DNA from: Actinomadura latina NBRC 106108 | GTDB taxonomy: Bacteria; Actinomycetota; Actinomycetes; Streptosporangiales; Streptosporangiaceae | Direction of reading: 5' to 3' | Length of the DNA stretch: 64,000 nucleotides | Assembly: GCF_001552195.1 (NCBI RefSeq) | Contig: NZ_BCQS01000007.1 | Coordinates: 272,373 to 336,372, forward strand | In this document: positions 33,655 to 41,775 of the stretch, one piece after another | Numbering within the stretch: position 1 is the stretch's first letter | Layout of the letters: each line of letters begins with the position of its first letter | Notes under the pieces: model-generated | The model's database searches: none | What the model was told of the DNA's origin: nothing | The model's input: only the letters and a program-made list of their open reading frames with translations | Position numbers and translations under genes: made by a program

Positions 33655-34337
33655 ACGGCGTGTGGAACCAGTTCGACCTGTTCTGGAGGTGGCTGACCGC
33701 CTCGCCCCAGTGGCACGGCGCCGACGGCATTCCGCACCGGCTGCTCCAGCACGTCTACTACAGCGGCGTGTCGCTGCTGGCCGCCGCGGTGATCGGCCTG
33801 GCGCTCGGCCTCCTCATCGGCCACACCGGACGCGGCGGCTTCCTGGCCATCACGCTCGCGAACTTCGCCCGCGCGATCCCCACCTTCGGGCTCATCCTGT
33901 TCATCGTCGTGATCGAGTACAGCATCACGCCGGTGCTGGTCGCCCTGGTGGCGCTGGCCGTCCCGCCGATCCTGGTGAACACCTACGAGGGCATCCGCGG
34001 GGTCGATGCCGACGCCAAGGACGCCGCCCGCGGCATGGGCATGACCGGCTGGGGCGTGCTGTGGCACGCGGAGCTGCCGATGGCGATGCCGCTGATCCTG
34101 CTCGGGCTCCGCACGTCCGCGATCCAGGTCGTCGCCACCGCCACCATCGCCGCCTACCCGGGCTTCGGCGGCCTCGGCCGCTACATCATCGACGGGCTGG
34201 CCCGCAACGACTACCAGCTCGTCATCGGGGGGACCGTGCTCGTCGTCATGCTCGCCCTGATCGTCCAGTTCGTCTTCGCGGCGCTGCGCCGCTTCGTGAT
34301 CTCGCCGGGCCTGCTCGGCTCCGCCCGTTCCTCCTGA
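33651..34337 (+). CDS. Quaternary-amine ABC transporter, permease 2
   Basis: A 228-residue ProW/OpuCD-like permease. It has VYYSGVSLLAAAVIGLALGLLIGHTG, FARAIPTFGLILFIVV, and the EAA loop VDADAKDAARGMGMTGWGVLWHAELPMAMPLILLGLR. The start overlaps the previous stop by 4 bases (ATGA). It is the membrane partner of the first permease, and the two are probably an obligate heterodimer, since both are distinct in sequence. Confidence 0.92.
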   Translation: MNGVWNQFDLFWRWLTASPQWHGADGIPHRLLQHVYYSGVSLLAAAVIGLALGLLIGHTGRGGFLAITLANFARAIPTFGLILFIVVIEYSITPVLVALVALAVPPILVNTYEGIRGVDADAKDAARGMGMTGWGVLWHAELPMAMPLILLGLRTSAIQVVATATIAAYPGFGGLGRYIIDGLARNDYQLVIGGTVLVVMLALIVQFVFAALRRFVISPGLLGSARSS

Positions 34338-34358
34338 CCGACCGAAGGACTAAGGACA

Positions 34359-35282
34359 ATGAAGAAACTCATCCGTGGTGCGGCGATCGGCCTCGTGGCC
34401 GCCCTGACGCTGTCCGCCTGCGGCGGCGGAGACTCCGGCGACGGCGACAACCCGCTCGCCGGCGGCGGCAAGAGCGGCACCGTCACCGTCGGCGGCGCCA
34501 ACTTCCCCGAGAGCAACCTGCTCGCCGAGATCTACGCCCAGGCCCTTGAGGCCAAGGACGTCAAGGTCACCCGCAAGTTCGACATCGGCGCCCGCGAGAT
34601 CTACTACGATCAGGTCGTCAAGGGCGGCATCTCCGTGATGCCCGAGTACAACGGCGCCCTGCTCACCACCTCGGTCGACAAGAACAGCACGGCCGCGACC
34701 ACCGAGGAGATCAACGCCGCGCTGAAGGCGAAGCTGCCCTCGTCGGTCGAGATCCTGAATTCGGCCGAGGCCGAGGACAAGGACTCCGTCACCGTCAACC
34801 CGCAGACCGCCGCCAAGTACAACCTGAAGTCGATCGCCGACCTGAAGCCGGTCGCCAAGGACCTCACCATCGCCGGGCCGTCGGAGTTCAAGACCCGCCA
34901 GCAGGGCCTCGTCGGGCTCAAGAAGGTCTACGGCCTCGAATTCAAGAAGTTCCAGCCGTTCGACGCCGGCGCGCAGGCCACCCTGGTGAAGCTCCTCACC
35001 GAGAACAAGATCCAGGCCGCCGACCTGTTCACCACCGACCCGACCATCCAGCAGAACAAGCTGGTCGTCCTCGAAGACCCGCAGAACGTCTTCAGCGCCC
35101 AGAACGTCACGCCGCTGGTCAACAAGACCGCCGTGAACGACCAGGCGAAGGCGGCCCTGAACGCCGTCTCCGCCAAGCTCACCACCCAGGACCTCCTGGA
35201 CATGATGAAGCGCATCGCCATCGACAAGGACGACCAGGAGAAGGTCGCCGAAGACTGGCTGAAGAAGTCCGGCCTCGCCTGA
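34359..35282 (+). CDS. Quaternary-amine ABC transporter, substrate-binding lipoprotein
   Basis: A 307-residue lipoprotein of the OpuCC/ProX-like family. The signal peptide ends in the lipobox TLSAC with the lipidated cysteine near residue 21. The mature domain has VTVGGANFPESNLLAEIYAQALEAK, YDQVVKGGISVMPEYNGALL and GAQATLVKLLTENKIQAADLFTTDP, all typical of osmoprotectant receptors. It sets the substrate, probably glycine betaine, choline or a betaine such as ergothioneine. The aromatic cage cannot be assigned from sequence alone. It ends the operon at a strong hairpin. Confidence 0.9.
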   Translation: MKKLIRGAAIGLVAALTLSACGGGDSGDGDNPLAGGGKSGTVTVGGANFPESNLLAEIYAQALEAKDVKVTRKFDIGAREIYYDQVVKGGISVMPEYNGALLTTSVDKNSTAATTEEINAALKAKLPSSVEILNSAEAEDKDSVTVNPQTAAKYNLKSIADLKPVAKDLTIAGPSEFKTRQQGLVGLKKVYGLEFKKFQPFDAGAQATLVKLLTENKIQAADLFTTDPTIQQNKLVVLEDPQNVFSAQNVTPLVNKTAVNDQAKAALNAVSAKLTTQDLLDMMKRIAIDKDDQEKVAEDWLKKSGLA

Positions 35283-35293
35283 CAGACGCTCCC

Positions 35294-35331
35294 GGAAGCC
35301 CGCCGTCCCTCCCCTGGCACGGCGGGCTTCC
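35294..35331. terminator. Strong hairpin ending the ABC operon
   Basis: A perfect 13-bp stem (GGAAGCCCGCCGT at 35294-35306 with ACGGCGGGCTTCC at 35319-35331) and a 12-base loop lie 12 bases after the binding-protein stop. It also serves the convergent EEP-family gene. Confidence 0.9.
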
Positions 35332-35348
35332 GCATGACCGGACGCGGG

Positions 35349-36239
35349 TCAGCGCCCGCCCATCGTCAGGTGGGCGATGACGGGGTCGTGGTCGGAGGGG
35401 TAGGTGTCGCCCTTGCGGTACGGGTCGATCTCCGTCCAGGACGTGCGGACGGCGCCGCGCGCGAGGATCCAGTCGATCCGCCTGCCGTCCTTCTCCGGCG
35501 GGAGCCAGTGGTTCTCGGTGCGGTACTGCGGGCCGCGCCGGGCGGCGGCCGTCCAGGTGTCCTGGAACGCGTCGGAGCCGGTGAGGATCGAGTACACCGG
35601 CGACGTCCCGGCGGCGGAGTTGAAGTCACCGGTGAGCACTACGGGGACGCCCGCCTGGAACCTGCGGACGCGGTCGAGGATCAGCCGGGCGCTCTTCACC
35701 CGGGAGTCCGCCGACATGTTGTCCAGATGGGTGTTGGCCTGGTACATCACCGTGCCGGTGCGGCGGTCGCGGAACTTGGCCCACGTCACCATCCGGACGT
35801 ATCCGTTGCCCCAGGTGGCCGACCCGATGAGGGACGGTGTGTCGGAGAGCCAGAAGTGGTCGAAGTCGAGGACCTCGAACCGCTGCTTCCGGTAGAAGAT
35901 CGACAGGAACTGGTCGCGGGTGCCGCCCTGCGTCCCCAGGCCGACCCAGCCGTAGTCGGGCAGCGCCCGTGCCAGGTCGCGCACCTGGTACCAGCGCGCC
36001 TCCTGGACGCCCAGCAGGTCGGGGTCGTGCTCGTCCAGCAGGTGCTCGACCAGCGGCAGCCGGGTCTTCCAGTCCCTGGGCGGCGGGTCGTTCACGCCGC
36101 GCAGGTTGTACGTCATGACGCGGACGGTCCCGTCGGCGTCCGCCTTCGGCTCGGCCAGCACGAACCCGGAGATGAGCAACGCCACCGCGGCCGCGACCGC
36201 CGGCCAGAACCAGCGACGACGTAGGACGCGTCCCGGCAC
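35349..36239 (-). CDS. Endonuclease/exonuclease/phosphatase-family protein, membrane-anchored or secreted
   Basis: A 296-residue EEP-fold hydrolase behind one N-terminal hydrophobic helix (residues 9-29, FWPAVAAAVALLISGFVLA). The catalytic motifs are MTYNLRGVND (Asn), LLGVQEARW (Glu), YQANTHLDNMS (His), VVLTGDFNSAAG (Asp and Asn) and YPSDHDPVIAHL (Asp-His). It could be a nuclease, sphingomyelinase-like phosphodiesterase or phosphatase outside the membrane; the substrate is not evident. GTG 36239 follows a purine-rich tract. Single gene, convergent with the ABC operon. Confidence 0.85.
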   Translation of the reverse strand: MPGRVLRRRWFWPAVAAAVALLISGFVLAEPKADADGTVRVMTYNLRGVNDPPPRDWKTRLPLVEHLLDEHDPDLLGVQEARWYQVRDLARALPDYGWVGLGTQGGTRDQFLSIFYRKQRFEVLDFDHFWLSDTPSLIGSATWGNGYVRMVTWAKFRDRRTGTVMYQANTHLDNMSADSRVKSARLILDRVRRFQAGVPVVLTGDFNSAAGTSPVYSILTGSDAFQDTWTAAARRGPQYRTENHWLPPEKDGRRIDWILARGAVRTSWTEIDPYRKGDTYPSDHDPVIAHLTMGGR

Positions 36240-36313
36240 TTTTCCCCCTCCCGCCGCTCTGAGAGTAGGTCTAGCCTCCTTTTCTGTCCATTTGCCCTAT
36301 TCGTGGCATTGCG

Positions 36314-37285
36314 TCAGCCGAGGATGCGGAAGACGCCGATGTCGTCGGCGTCGCGTCCCTCGGACGTGGTCTGGTTCAGGGACGCCTCGACCCCCACCCA
36401 GCCGTGGAACCCGCCGTCGTCGTCCACGATCTGGATCATGGGTTTGACGTGCGAGTTCCCCGTGTAGCAGGTTTCGTGGCGCGCGTCGGCGAGCGCGGTG
36501 CGCCAGTGCCACAGGGTGTCGCGCCGGTGGCCGGACGCGGTGTCGGCCGGCGCGACGTAGTACACGGTGTGCGCCGGGTCGCGTTCGCGGTGCGTCCGCG
36601 CGCCCAGGCATCGGCCGTCCCGGCACGGCTTCCAGCGGGTGACCCAGAATGGCGAGCCGTCGCCGTGGTCGATGTACCCCGCGCCCGAGTCGGGGTCGGT
36701 CTTCCACAGGTCGTAGCGGTGGACGAACGAGGTGTGGTCCGCGGCGGCGATGGTGGCCGCCGGTACGCGCGCGTCCCATGACGCGTTGCTGCCGTCGCCG
36801 AAACCGTGTGTCGCCCCGAGGTCGTTGGCGGCGAGTTCGAGGTCGGCGATCTCGCCTCCCGCCAGGGACGTGAGCCTCCACTTCTCCCAGTGGCCGTCGT
36901 CCCAGGCGATGTGCAGTTCGTCCCCGTGGACGTCGTACCCGCCCGTCAGCGTCCTCGCCGCGTCGGCCGACTGCCAGCCGGACGCGGTGAGCACCGTGCA
37001 GTCCCGTCCCGCGCAGCCCTGGGCGCGGTTCCCGGTGGAGGAGCGCCGGACGCGCACCTGCTGCCGCCAGGACCAGTACTCCGCGGAGACGCCGCCGTCC
37101 GCGGCGAAGGCGTACCGGCCGAGCCGGACCCAGTTCGCCCTCGACGCCCCTTCGAGCGCGCCGACGGCGACGGCGAAGTTCGACTTGCCCAGCGGCGCCC
37201 CCGCCTCCCTCGCGGCGGAGCGGGCCGCGGGCTGGGCGATGAGCAGGACGGCGGCGAGGACGGCCGCCGCGCTGGAGACGCGCAT
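36314..37285 (-). CDS. Secreted protein of unknown function
   Basis: A 323-residue exported protein; the signal peptide is MRVSSAAAVLAAVLLIAQPAA with cleavage near residue 25. The mature part is rich in Trp, Asp and His, with short cysteine pairs (CAGRDC and CRDGRC) that could form disulfides. Segments AEYWSWRQQVRVRRSSTGN, GYIDHGDGSPFWVTRWKPC and VYYVAPADTASGHRRDTLWHWRTAL are distinctive, but no family is recognised. The ATG at 37285 follows GGGGGGAG and is preferred over a start 105 bases further up that would add a non-signal leader. Possibly a secreted hydrolase accessory or lectin-like protein; no function is claimed. Confidence 0.7.
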   Translation of the reverse strand: MRVSSAAAVLAAVLLIAQPAARSAAREAGAPLGKSNFAVAVGALEGASRANWVRLGRYAFAADGGVSAEYWSWRQQVRVRRSSTGNRAQGCAGRDCTVLTASGWQSADAARTLTGGYDVHGDELHIAWDDGHWEKWRLTSLAGGEIADLELAANDLGATHGFGDGSNASWDARVPAATIAAADHTSFVHRYDLWKTDPDSGAGYIDHGDGSPFWVTRWKPCRDGRCLGARTHRERDPAHTVYYVAPADTASGHRRDTLWHWRTALADARHETCYTGNSHVKPMIQIVDDDGGFHGWVGVEASLNQTTSEGRDADDIGVFRILG

Positions 37286-37452
37286 GCTCCCCCCGGGTTC
37301 GAGCCCGGTGAACGTGCGCACCGGTGCCGGCCGGACCACCCTCGCGGCGGACGCCGGGCGCCGCCCCGGCGACACTCCGTCCTTGATCATCAGGCTTCCG
37401 GGCGCTGATCCGTCCGAGACGGCCGCTTCACCCCGCCTTGACCCGGCTCGAC

Positions 37453-37476
37453 AAACTAGGTAGACCGGTCTAGTTT
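37453..37476. promoter_or_regulatory. Palindromic operator, TAGACCGGTCTA core
   Basis: TAGACCGGTCTA at 37461-37472 is a perfect 12-bp palindrome typical of TetR-family operators. It is flanked by the inverted arms AAACTAG (37453-37459) and CTAGTTT (37470-37476). The core ends 10 bases before the ATG at 37483, so binding would block translation-start-proximal transcription. No TetR gene is adjacent. Confidence 0.75.
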
Positions 37477-37482
37477 CTCTGT

Positions 37483-38534
37483 ATGGACTTCCACGACCCC
37501 GACGTTCTGGTGACGGGCGCGACGGGCTTCATCGGACGATGGCTGGTGGCGGAGCTGCTCGGCCGGGGGCGGCCGGTCGCAGTGACCGTCCGGCGGCCGG
37601 CCGCCCGCGCGGCGAGCTGCGGACATGGCTGCGCGAGCACGGCGTCGCCGACCGCGGTCTCACCATCGTCGACGCCGACATCACCCGGCCGGGCCTCGCC
37701 ATGGCCGCGGCCGATCACGAGCGGCTGGAGCCGGTGCGGGACGTCTACAACGCCGCCGCGCTATTCCGTTTCGGCCTCGCCCGGGACGAGGCCCGCCGGA
37801 CGAACGTCGACGGCGCCGTGAACGTCGTGCGCTGGGCTGCATCGCGTCCCCGCCTGCGCCGCGTCGTCCACGTCTCCGGCTATCGCGTCGCGGAGAGCCG
37901 CCCCCTTCCGGAGGACGAGCCGGCCGCCCTCTACCGGCGGTACGGCGCGTACGAGGCGTCCAAACGCGAGGGGGACGCGGCGGTACGGGCCGCCGCCGCG
38001 AAGGAGGGGATCCCCGTCACCGCCGTCCATCCCGCCACGGTGATCGGCCACTCGGCCACCGGTGAGTCCGGGCAGTACATCGGGCTGGCCGAGATGGTGG
38101 AGAAGCTCTGGGCCGGACGCCTCCCGGCGCTGGCCGGCACGCGCCGCACGTTCGTCCCCCTCGTGACCGTCGATCACCTCGCCCGGTTCATGGCCGCCGT
38201 ACCCGGCCACGACCGGGAGCCGTATTGCGCGCACTGGGTCCTGGATGACGCCACTCCGGACCTGCCCGACCTGATCGCCCTACTCGCCCGCCACCTCGGC
38301 CGGCGCCCGCCCCGCATTCTCCTGCCGACCGGCCTGGTGCGGCGCCTGCCGCGCGCGCTCACCGGCGTCGAACCCGAGACGCTGACCTTCCTCTCCGAGG
38401 ACCGCTACGACACGTCCTCGGCCGATGCCCTGGCCGCCGCGGCGGGCCTGCGCCACCCACCGGTCGAAGACGCACTACGCCACTGGGCCGACCACCTCAT
38501 CACCGACCGTTTCGCCGCCGCCCGGCCACGCTGA
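37483..38534 (+). pseudogene. NAD-dependent epimerase/dehydratase, disrupted by one frameshift
   Basis: The N-terminal part reads DVLVTGATGFIGRWLVAELLGRGRPVAVTVRRPAAR, an extended-SDR Rossmann motif (GATGFIG). Near 37600-37615 the meaningful frame shifts by one base (equivalent to loss of one nucleotide in a CGCGCGG run). It then continues GELRTWLREHGVADRGLTIVDADITRP to the C-terminus, with catalytic YGAYEASK and HPATVIGHSATGE. Apart from that single shift the protein is complete at about 350 residues. It may be a real inactivation, a sequencing error in a GC run, or phase variation. It is preceded by a TetR-type palindrome. Confidence 0.8.
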
Positions 38535-38558
38535 GATGGCCGAAGGCGATACCGCGGC

Positions 38559-38582
38559 CCGCCGGCATCGGTCGCCCGGCGG
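38559..38582. terminator. Possible hairpin after the epimerase gene
   Basis: CCGCCGG (38559-38565) pairs with CCGGCGG (38576-38582) around a 10-base loop, 25 bases after the stop. It is short and without a U-tract. Confidence 0.4.
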
Positions 38583-38636
38583 TCTCCGGGGCGTTGACCG
38601 GAGATCATCCGAACGCCGTTCCCATCCGGGTCGTCT

Positions 38637-38828
38637 TCAGGTGGCCGACCGGATGGTCTTGATGAACTCGGCCCACTCACGGGCCGAGAGGTCGAGTACG
38701 GGCCCTGTGCCGTTCTGTTTGCTGTCCCGCACGCCGATCGTTCCGTGGATCGAGCGGGCGACTTCGATGCAGGCACCGTTGGCCTCGCTGGTGCGGGACT
38801 TGCGCCAGGTGCCGTACTGCGTGGTCAT
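38637..38828 (-). CDS. DUF397 protein paired with an XRE regulator
   Basis: A 63-residue canonical DUF397 protein: WRKSRTSEANGACIEVA, then IGVRDSKQNGTGPVLDLSAREWAEFIKTIR. Such proteins are nearly always encoded beside WhiJ-like XRE regulators in actinobacteria and are thought to bind or antagonise them. Its ATG overlaps the XRE stop by 4 bases (ATGA), so the two are translationally coupled and probably made in fixed ratio. Compare the orphan DUF397 at 10848, which has no XRE partner and a divergent sequence. Confidence 0.92.
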   Translation of the reverse strand: MTTQYGTWRKSRTSEANGACIEVARSIHGTIGVRDSKQNGTGPVLDLSAREWAEFIKTIRSAT

Positions 38829-39706
38829 GGGGAGGAATCGATCCTTTTCTCAAGGTCGCCGGCAGCATCCGCCAGCAGGCCGAGGCTGGCGGCGCCTGAG
38901 AGAGCGGCCTGCCGAAGATGCTCGTACCGTTGGTTATACCTCATCACCTCGTCGCGGGCGGTGTGCACGATGTCCGTGCTAACGGTGTCGACCACTGCCA
39001 AAGGCGGGTCGGCAGGGTCCTTGAAGCCGAAGAGGAAGAATGCCGATTTGGGCAGCAGACGTCCTGTGAAATCCGCTGCGATCGGCAGGACGAGAAGCGT
39101 GACGTAAGGGTGCCGGGTGGCTGTTTCGATCAAGGATCGGAGTTGGGCGAGCATGACCCGTGGCGGTGCAGTGGGGCGGCGTACGACGACTTCGTCGAGG
39201 ATGACTTCATAGTGAGGCCCGTCCGTGCCGAGTAGGTGCGCCCGGCGCCGGAGCCGGGCCTCTACAAGACGGTCAGCGATAAAGGCGTTCTCCCCTTCCG
39301 CCTCGGCCATTTCGATGATGAATCTGATGAAGTCGGGCGTCTGGAGGACGCCGGGGATGGTGAACTGGTTGTACTCGTGGATCGAGGCGGCTCCAGACTC
39401 CAAGTCGGCGTACATGCGCTGGCGGGGACCCATGGCGTCACCGTAGGAGTCCCACCAGCCGCGGTCGGCGGCGTCGCAGGCGATCTTGAAGATCTCGTCG
39501 AACTTCTCGCCTGTGACACCGAGGATCTTCATGATCTTCACGATGTCGCGGACGTCCGGGCGGCAGCGGGCGTTCTCCAGCTTGGACACCGTCATACGGG
39601 AGCGGTAGATCCGGCCGGCCAGTTCATCGGCGGTCATGCCGTTCTGCTCGCGGAGGGTCCGAAGCTCGGTGGCGAGGCGGCGTCGGCGGACGAACGGGCT
39701 GGTCAC
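38825..39706 (-). CDS. XRE-family regulator with DUF5753 domain (WhiJ-like)
   Basis: A 293-residue regulator. The N-terminal helix-turn-helix is ELRTLREQNGMTADELAGRIYRSRMTVSKLENARCRPD at residues 12-49. The C-terminal DUF5753 domain includes WWDSYGDAMGPRQRMYADLESGAASIHEYNQFTIPGVLQTPDFIR and YEVILDEVVVRRPT. GTG 39706 has AGGAGG 7 bases upstream. WhiJ-type proteins act in developmental or stress control in Streptomyces and work with a DUF397 partner and often an anti-sigma-like ATPase, both encoded here. The target genes are unknown. Confidence 0.92.
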   Translation of the reverse strand: MTSPFVRRRRLATELRTLREQNGMTADELAGRIYRSRMTVSKLENARCRPDVRDIVKIMKILGVTGEKFDEIFKIACDAADRGWWDSYGDAMGPRQRMYADLESGAASIHEYNQFTIPGVLQTPDFIRFIIEMAEAEGENAFIADRLVEARLRRRAHLLGTDGPHYEVILDEVVVRRPTAPPRVMLAQLRSLIETATRHPYVTLLVLPIAADFTGRLLPKSAFFLFGFKDPADPPLAVVDTVSTDIVHTARDEVMRYNQRYEHLRQAALSGAASLGLLADAAGDLEKRIDSSP

Positions 39707-40041
39707 CGGAAACCTCCTGGGGCGGGCCGGCGGGCGGGGGCGGCACTGACCGAGGGAGCCAGCGTGTCCACTCTGTGTTATCACTCGGTCTCTAAGAGTG
39801 TCATCGATAGCCAGTATTTCGAACACGCGAATAAGAGAATCGCTGTTCGCTGTGGTGGTGTTCCGGAGGTGGACGCTCGTCCAGCGCATCGTTCCGCTCG
39901 TTTACGTAAACGGTCCGAACGTTCGAGGCGGCGGCGTGCCGGTGCGCCGGGCGGTTCGTCGGCCTGCTTCTTTCACGTACTGGGGCCGGACGGCTACTGA
40001 GGATGGAACGGCCGATGACACATCGTCCCGAGAGGTGATCA
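39707..40041. other. 335-base divergent intergenic region
   Basis: No gene is supported here. The base composition is less GC-rich than the flanks between about 39770 and 39890. A short inverted repeat (CACTC near 39781 and GAGTG near 39795) lies upstream of the XRE gene. It probably holds the promoters of the XRE/DUF397 pair and the ATPase gene, but no promoter elements can be assigned. Confidence 0.5.
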
Positions 40042-40473
40042 ATGCTGCTCGCCGTTACCGTCCCCGCCGCGCACGAGGCTCCGATGTACTGGCGCCGCGA
40101 GTTCTGGGGCAGACCGGAACAGGTCCGTTTCGTCCGGGCATTCGCCGCGCACCTGCTGGCCGACTTCCCCGCGCTGGACGACGTCCTCCTCGTCCTGGAC
40201 GAGCTGGCCGTCAACGCGATCCAGCACGCCCGCTCCGGGGAGGACGGCGGCCGGTTCACGGTCGACGTCAACATGGACGTGGCAGGCGTGATCGTTTACG
40301 TCACCGACCAGGGTGGGCCGGGCGAGCCCACGCTGCGGAACCCGGCCGAGCTGGCGGAGGGCGGGCGCGGCCTGCTCACCGTGGACGCCCTCGCCGCGAG
40401 CTGGTCGTGGACCGGCACGCCGCGGGGCCGCACCATCCGCGCCACCTTCCCGCGCACGGACCACCGTGCGTAA
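40042..40473 (+). CDS. ATP-binding anti-sigma-like regulator (HATPase_c, RsbW-type)
   Basis: A 143-residue GHKL-fold protein. Residues 40-70 hold the N box (LDDVLLVLDELAVNAIQHARS). The G1/G2 boxes appear as VYVTDQGGPGEP and EGGRGLLTVDALAASWSW. Such single-domain ATP-binding proteins are partners of the XRE/DUF397 modules in Streptomyces. They are thought to phosphorylate or sequester regulators. It diverges from the XRE gene and is followed after 5 bases by the convergent stop of a DUF4189 protein. ATG 40042 follows GAGGTG upstream. Confidence 0.88.
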   Translation: MLLAVTVPAAHEAPMYWRREFWGRPEQVRFVRAFAAHLLADFPALDDVLLVLDELAVNAIQHARSGEDGGRFTVDVNMDVAGVIVYVTDQGGPGEPTLRNPAELAEGGRGLLTVDALAASWSWTGTPRGRTIRATFPRTDHRA

Positions 40474-40478
40474 TGCCT

Positions 40479-41135
40479 CTACCGGGTGGTGCAGACCCAG
40501 CTGACCCAGCGGCCGCCGCCCGCGTTGGAGATCGCGTTCCTCTGGGCCGCGGTCTTCGTGGCCCCGCGGCCGCCCCAGTACTTGTTGGTCCTGGAGTTGT
40601 ACGCGACCGCTCCGCAGCCGTTGACGAACGTCGTGAGGACCTTGCAGCTGGAGGACTTGCACTCGTTCAACGCCCGCCGTCTGGCGGTGCTCGGGGAGTC
40701 GAAGTCCCAGGCTTTGCCGATGCTGCCGTTGCGTCCCACCGCGATGGCCCCGTAGTTCATCGGCGGCGGTGAGTACGCGGGTTCCGGGGTGGACGGCTCC
40801 GAAGTGGGCAGGGACGGCGGGCTGTAGGTGGGGGAGGTCGGGAAGTCCGAGATCGTGGGTGTGGCGGCCAGCGGCCTGATCGTCGGATCGTCGGAATCGT
40901 CCCCGCCGGTGAACAGGAATACGCCGCCGCCGATCACCACCAGGAAGGCCACGACGGCCACGATGGCGATGACCGGCCCGTTGTTGTTCGGGCGCTGAGG
41001 AGGGCCGGGCGGTCGCCACCCCGGAGGTCCGTTCGGCGGCGGCCCCCATCCCGGGGGGCCGGGCGGGCCGGGCGGGCCGCCCTGGGGCCCGTAGGCGGGT
41101 GGACGGCCGCCGTACGGCGGCTGTGGAGGTTGCAC
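40479..41135 (-). CDS. DUF4189 membrane protein with proline-rich cytoplasmic tail
   Basis: A 218-residue protein. The N-terminal 50 residues are Pro/Gly-rich (PPYGGRPPAYGPQGGPPGPP). One membrane helix follows (VIAIVAVVAFLVVIGGGVFLF, residues 54-74), then a Ser/Pro linker and an extracytoplasmic DUF4189 domain (NYGAIAVGRNGSIGKAWDFDSPSTARRRALNEC..CKVLTTFVNGCGAVAYN..YWGGRGATKTAAQRNAI..W). Four cysteines likely form disulfides. GTG 41135 follows GGGGAG; codons further upstream are AT-rich and look like promoter, with TATGAT at 41168-41173. The domain's function is unknown; it resembles small secreted proteins of stress or cell-surface role. Confidence 0.8.
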   Translation of the reverse strand: MQPPQPPYGGRPPAYGPQGGPPGPPGPPGWGPPPNGPPGWRPPGPPQRPNNNGPVIAIVAVVAFLVVIGGGVFLFTGGDDSDDPTIRPLAATPTISDFPTSPTYSPPSLPTSEPSTPEPAYSPPPMNYGAIAVGRNGSIGKAWDFDSPSTARRRALNECKSSSCKVLTTFVNGCGAVAYNSRTNKYWGGRGATKTAAQRNAISNAGGGRWVSWVCTTR

Positions 41136-41312
41136 TGTGACCGCTCCCCGAAATGCATCGATATCCGGAAGATCATAGCGATTCCCCATCGGGCTGGACA
41201 GGTGATCTTCCCGGCCCGCCACTGTCCTGAGCCGGAGCAGTCAAGGCCGCCATTCCATAACGTAAAACAGGGTGCACAGTGGCCGACAGGTCCCGTTGAA
41301 GACCGAAGCCGG

Positions 41313-41717
41313 TCAGAGGGCGTGGAATGGGTGGGAGCGGGAGTGCCGCGCCTCCCACTCTGCGAGCCGCCGCTGCTGCCAGCCTTCGCTTGAGTTGGCG
41401 GCGAGGAAGGCCCAGTAGCGCAGCATCACCTCGATCGCGTCAGCCAGGGGATAGTGCCCCTGCCAGTCGCCGGAGTAGATGTCGTGCAGGTGCAGCCCGT
41501 CCGGCTCGACCTCGGCGATCCAGGAGTTACCCGACCAGTCCTCGCGGGCGCTGCGGCCGGCCCGCACGTCGTCCAGCCGGGCCAGCATGCTGAGGAGCCA
41601 GTCACCGCCGGTCTGAATGTCACCGACCAGGAACGCACCGAGTGCCGTCTCGGACTCCTCGGTGAAGTCGTAGTCGGGAGTGCCGTGCCTGCCGTTGACG
41701 AACGAGATCATGCGCAT
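41313..41717 (-). CDS. Immunity-like protein, paralogue 1 (end of toxin locus)
   Basis: A 134-residue acidic, tryptophan-rich protein. The ISFVNGRHGTPDYDF start, the middle TGGDWLLSMLARLDDVRAG and WSGNSWIAEVEPDGLHLHDIYSGDWQGHYPLADAIEVMLRYWAFL correspond block for block with the neighbouring paralogue at 41776-42216 (ISFALDDF.., DALATLADAASG.., DSENYTVQFSAATVRIQNDW.., DYWRFL). Small acidic duplicated genes downstream of an EndoU toxin are typical immunity genes, but the family is not certain. It is 58 bases after the paralogue and is the last gene of the toxin operon. Confidence 0.65.
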   Translation of the reverse strand: MRMISFVNGRHGTPDYDFTEESETALGAFLVGDIQTGGDWLLSMLARLDDVRAGRSAREDWSGNSWIAEVEPDGLHLHDIYSGDWQGHYPLADAIEVMLRYWAFLAANSSEGWQQRRLAEWEARHSRSHPFHAL

Positions 41718-41775
41718 CCGCGCAACGCCGGTTCGAGGAGCCCGGCGGCGATCACTGATCTGGCCGGTACGCGCA

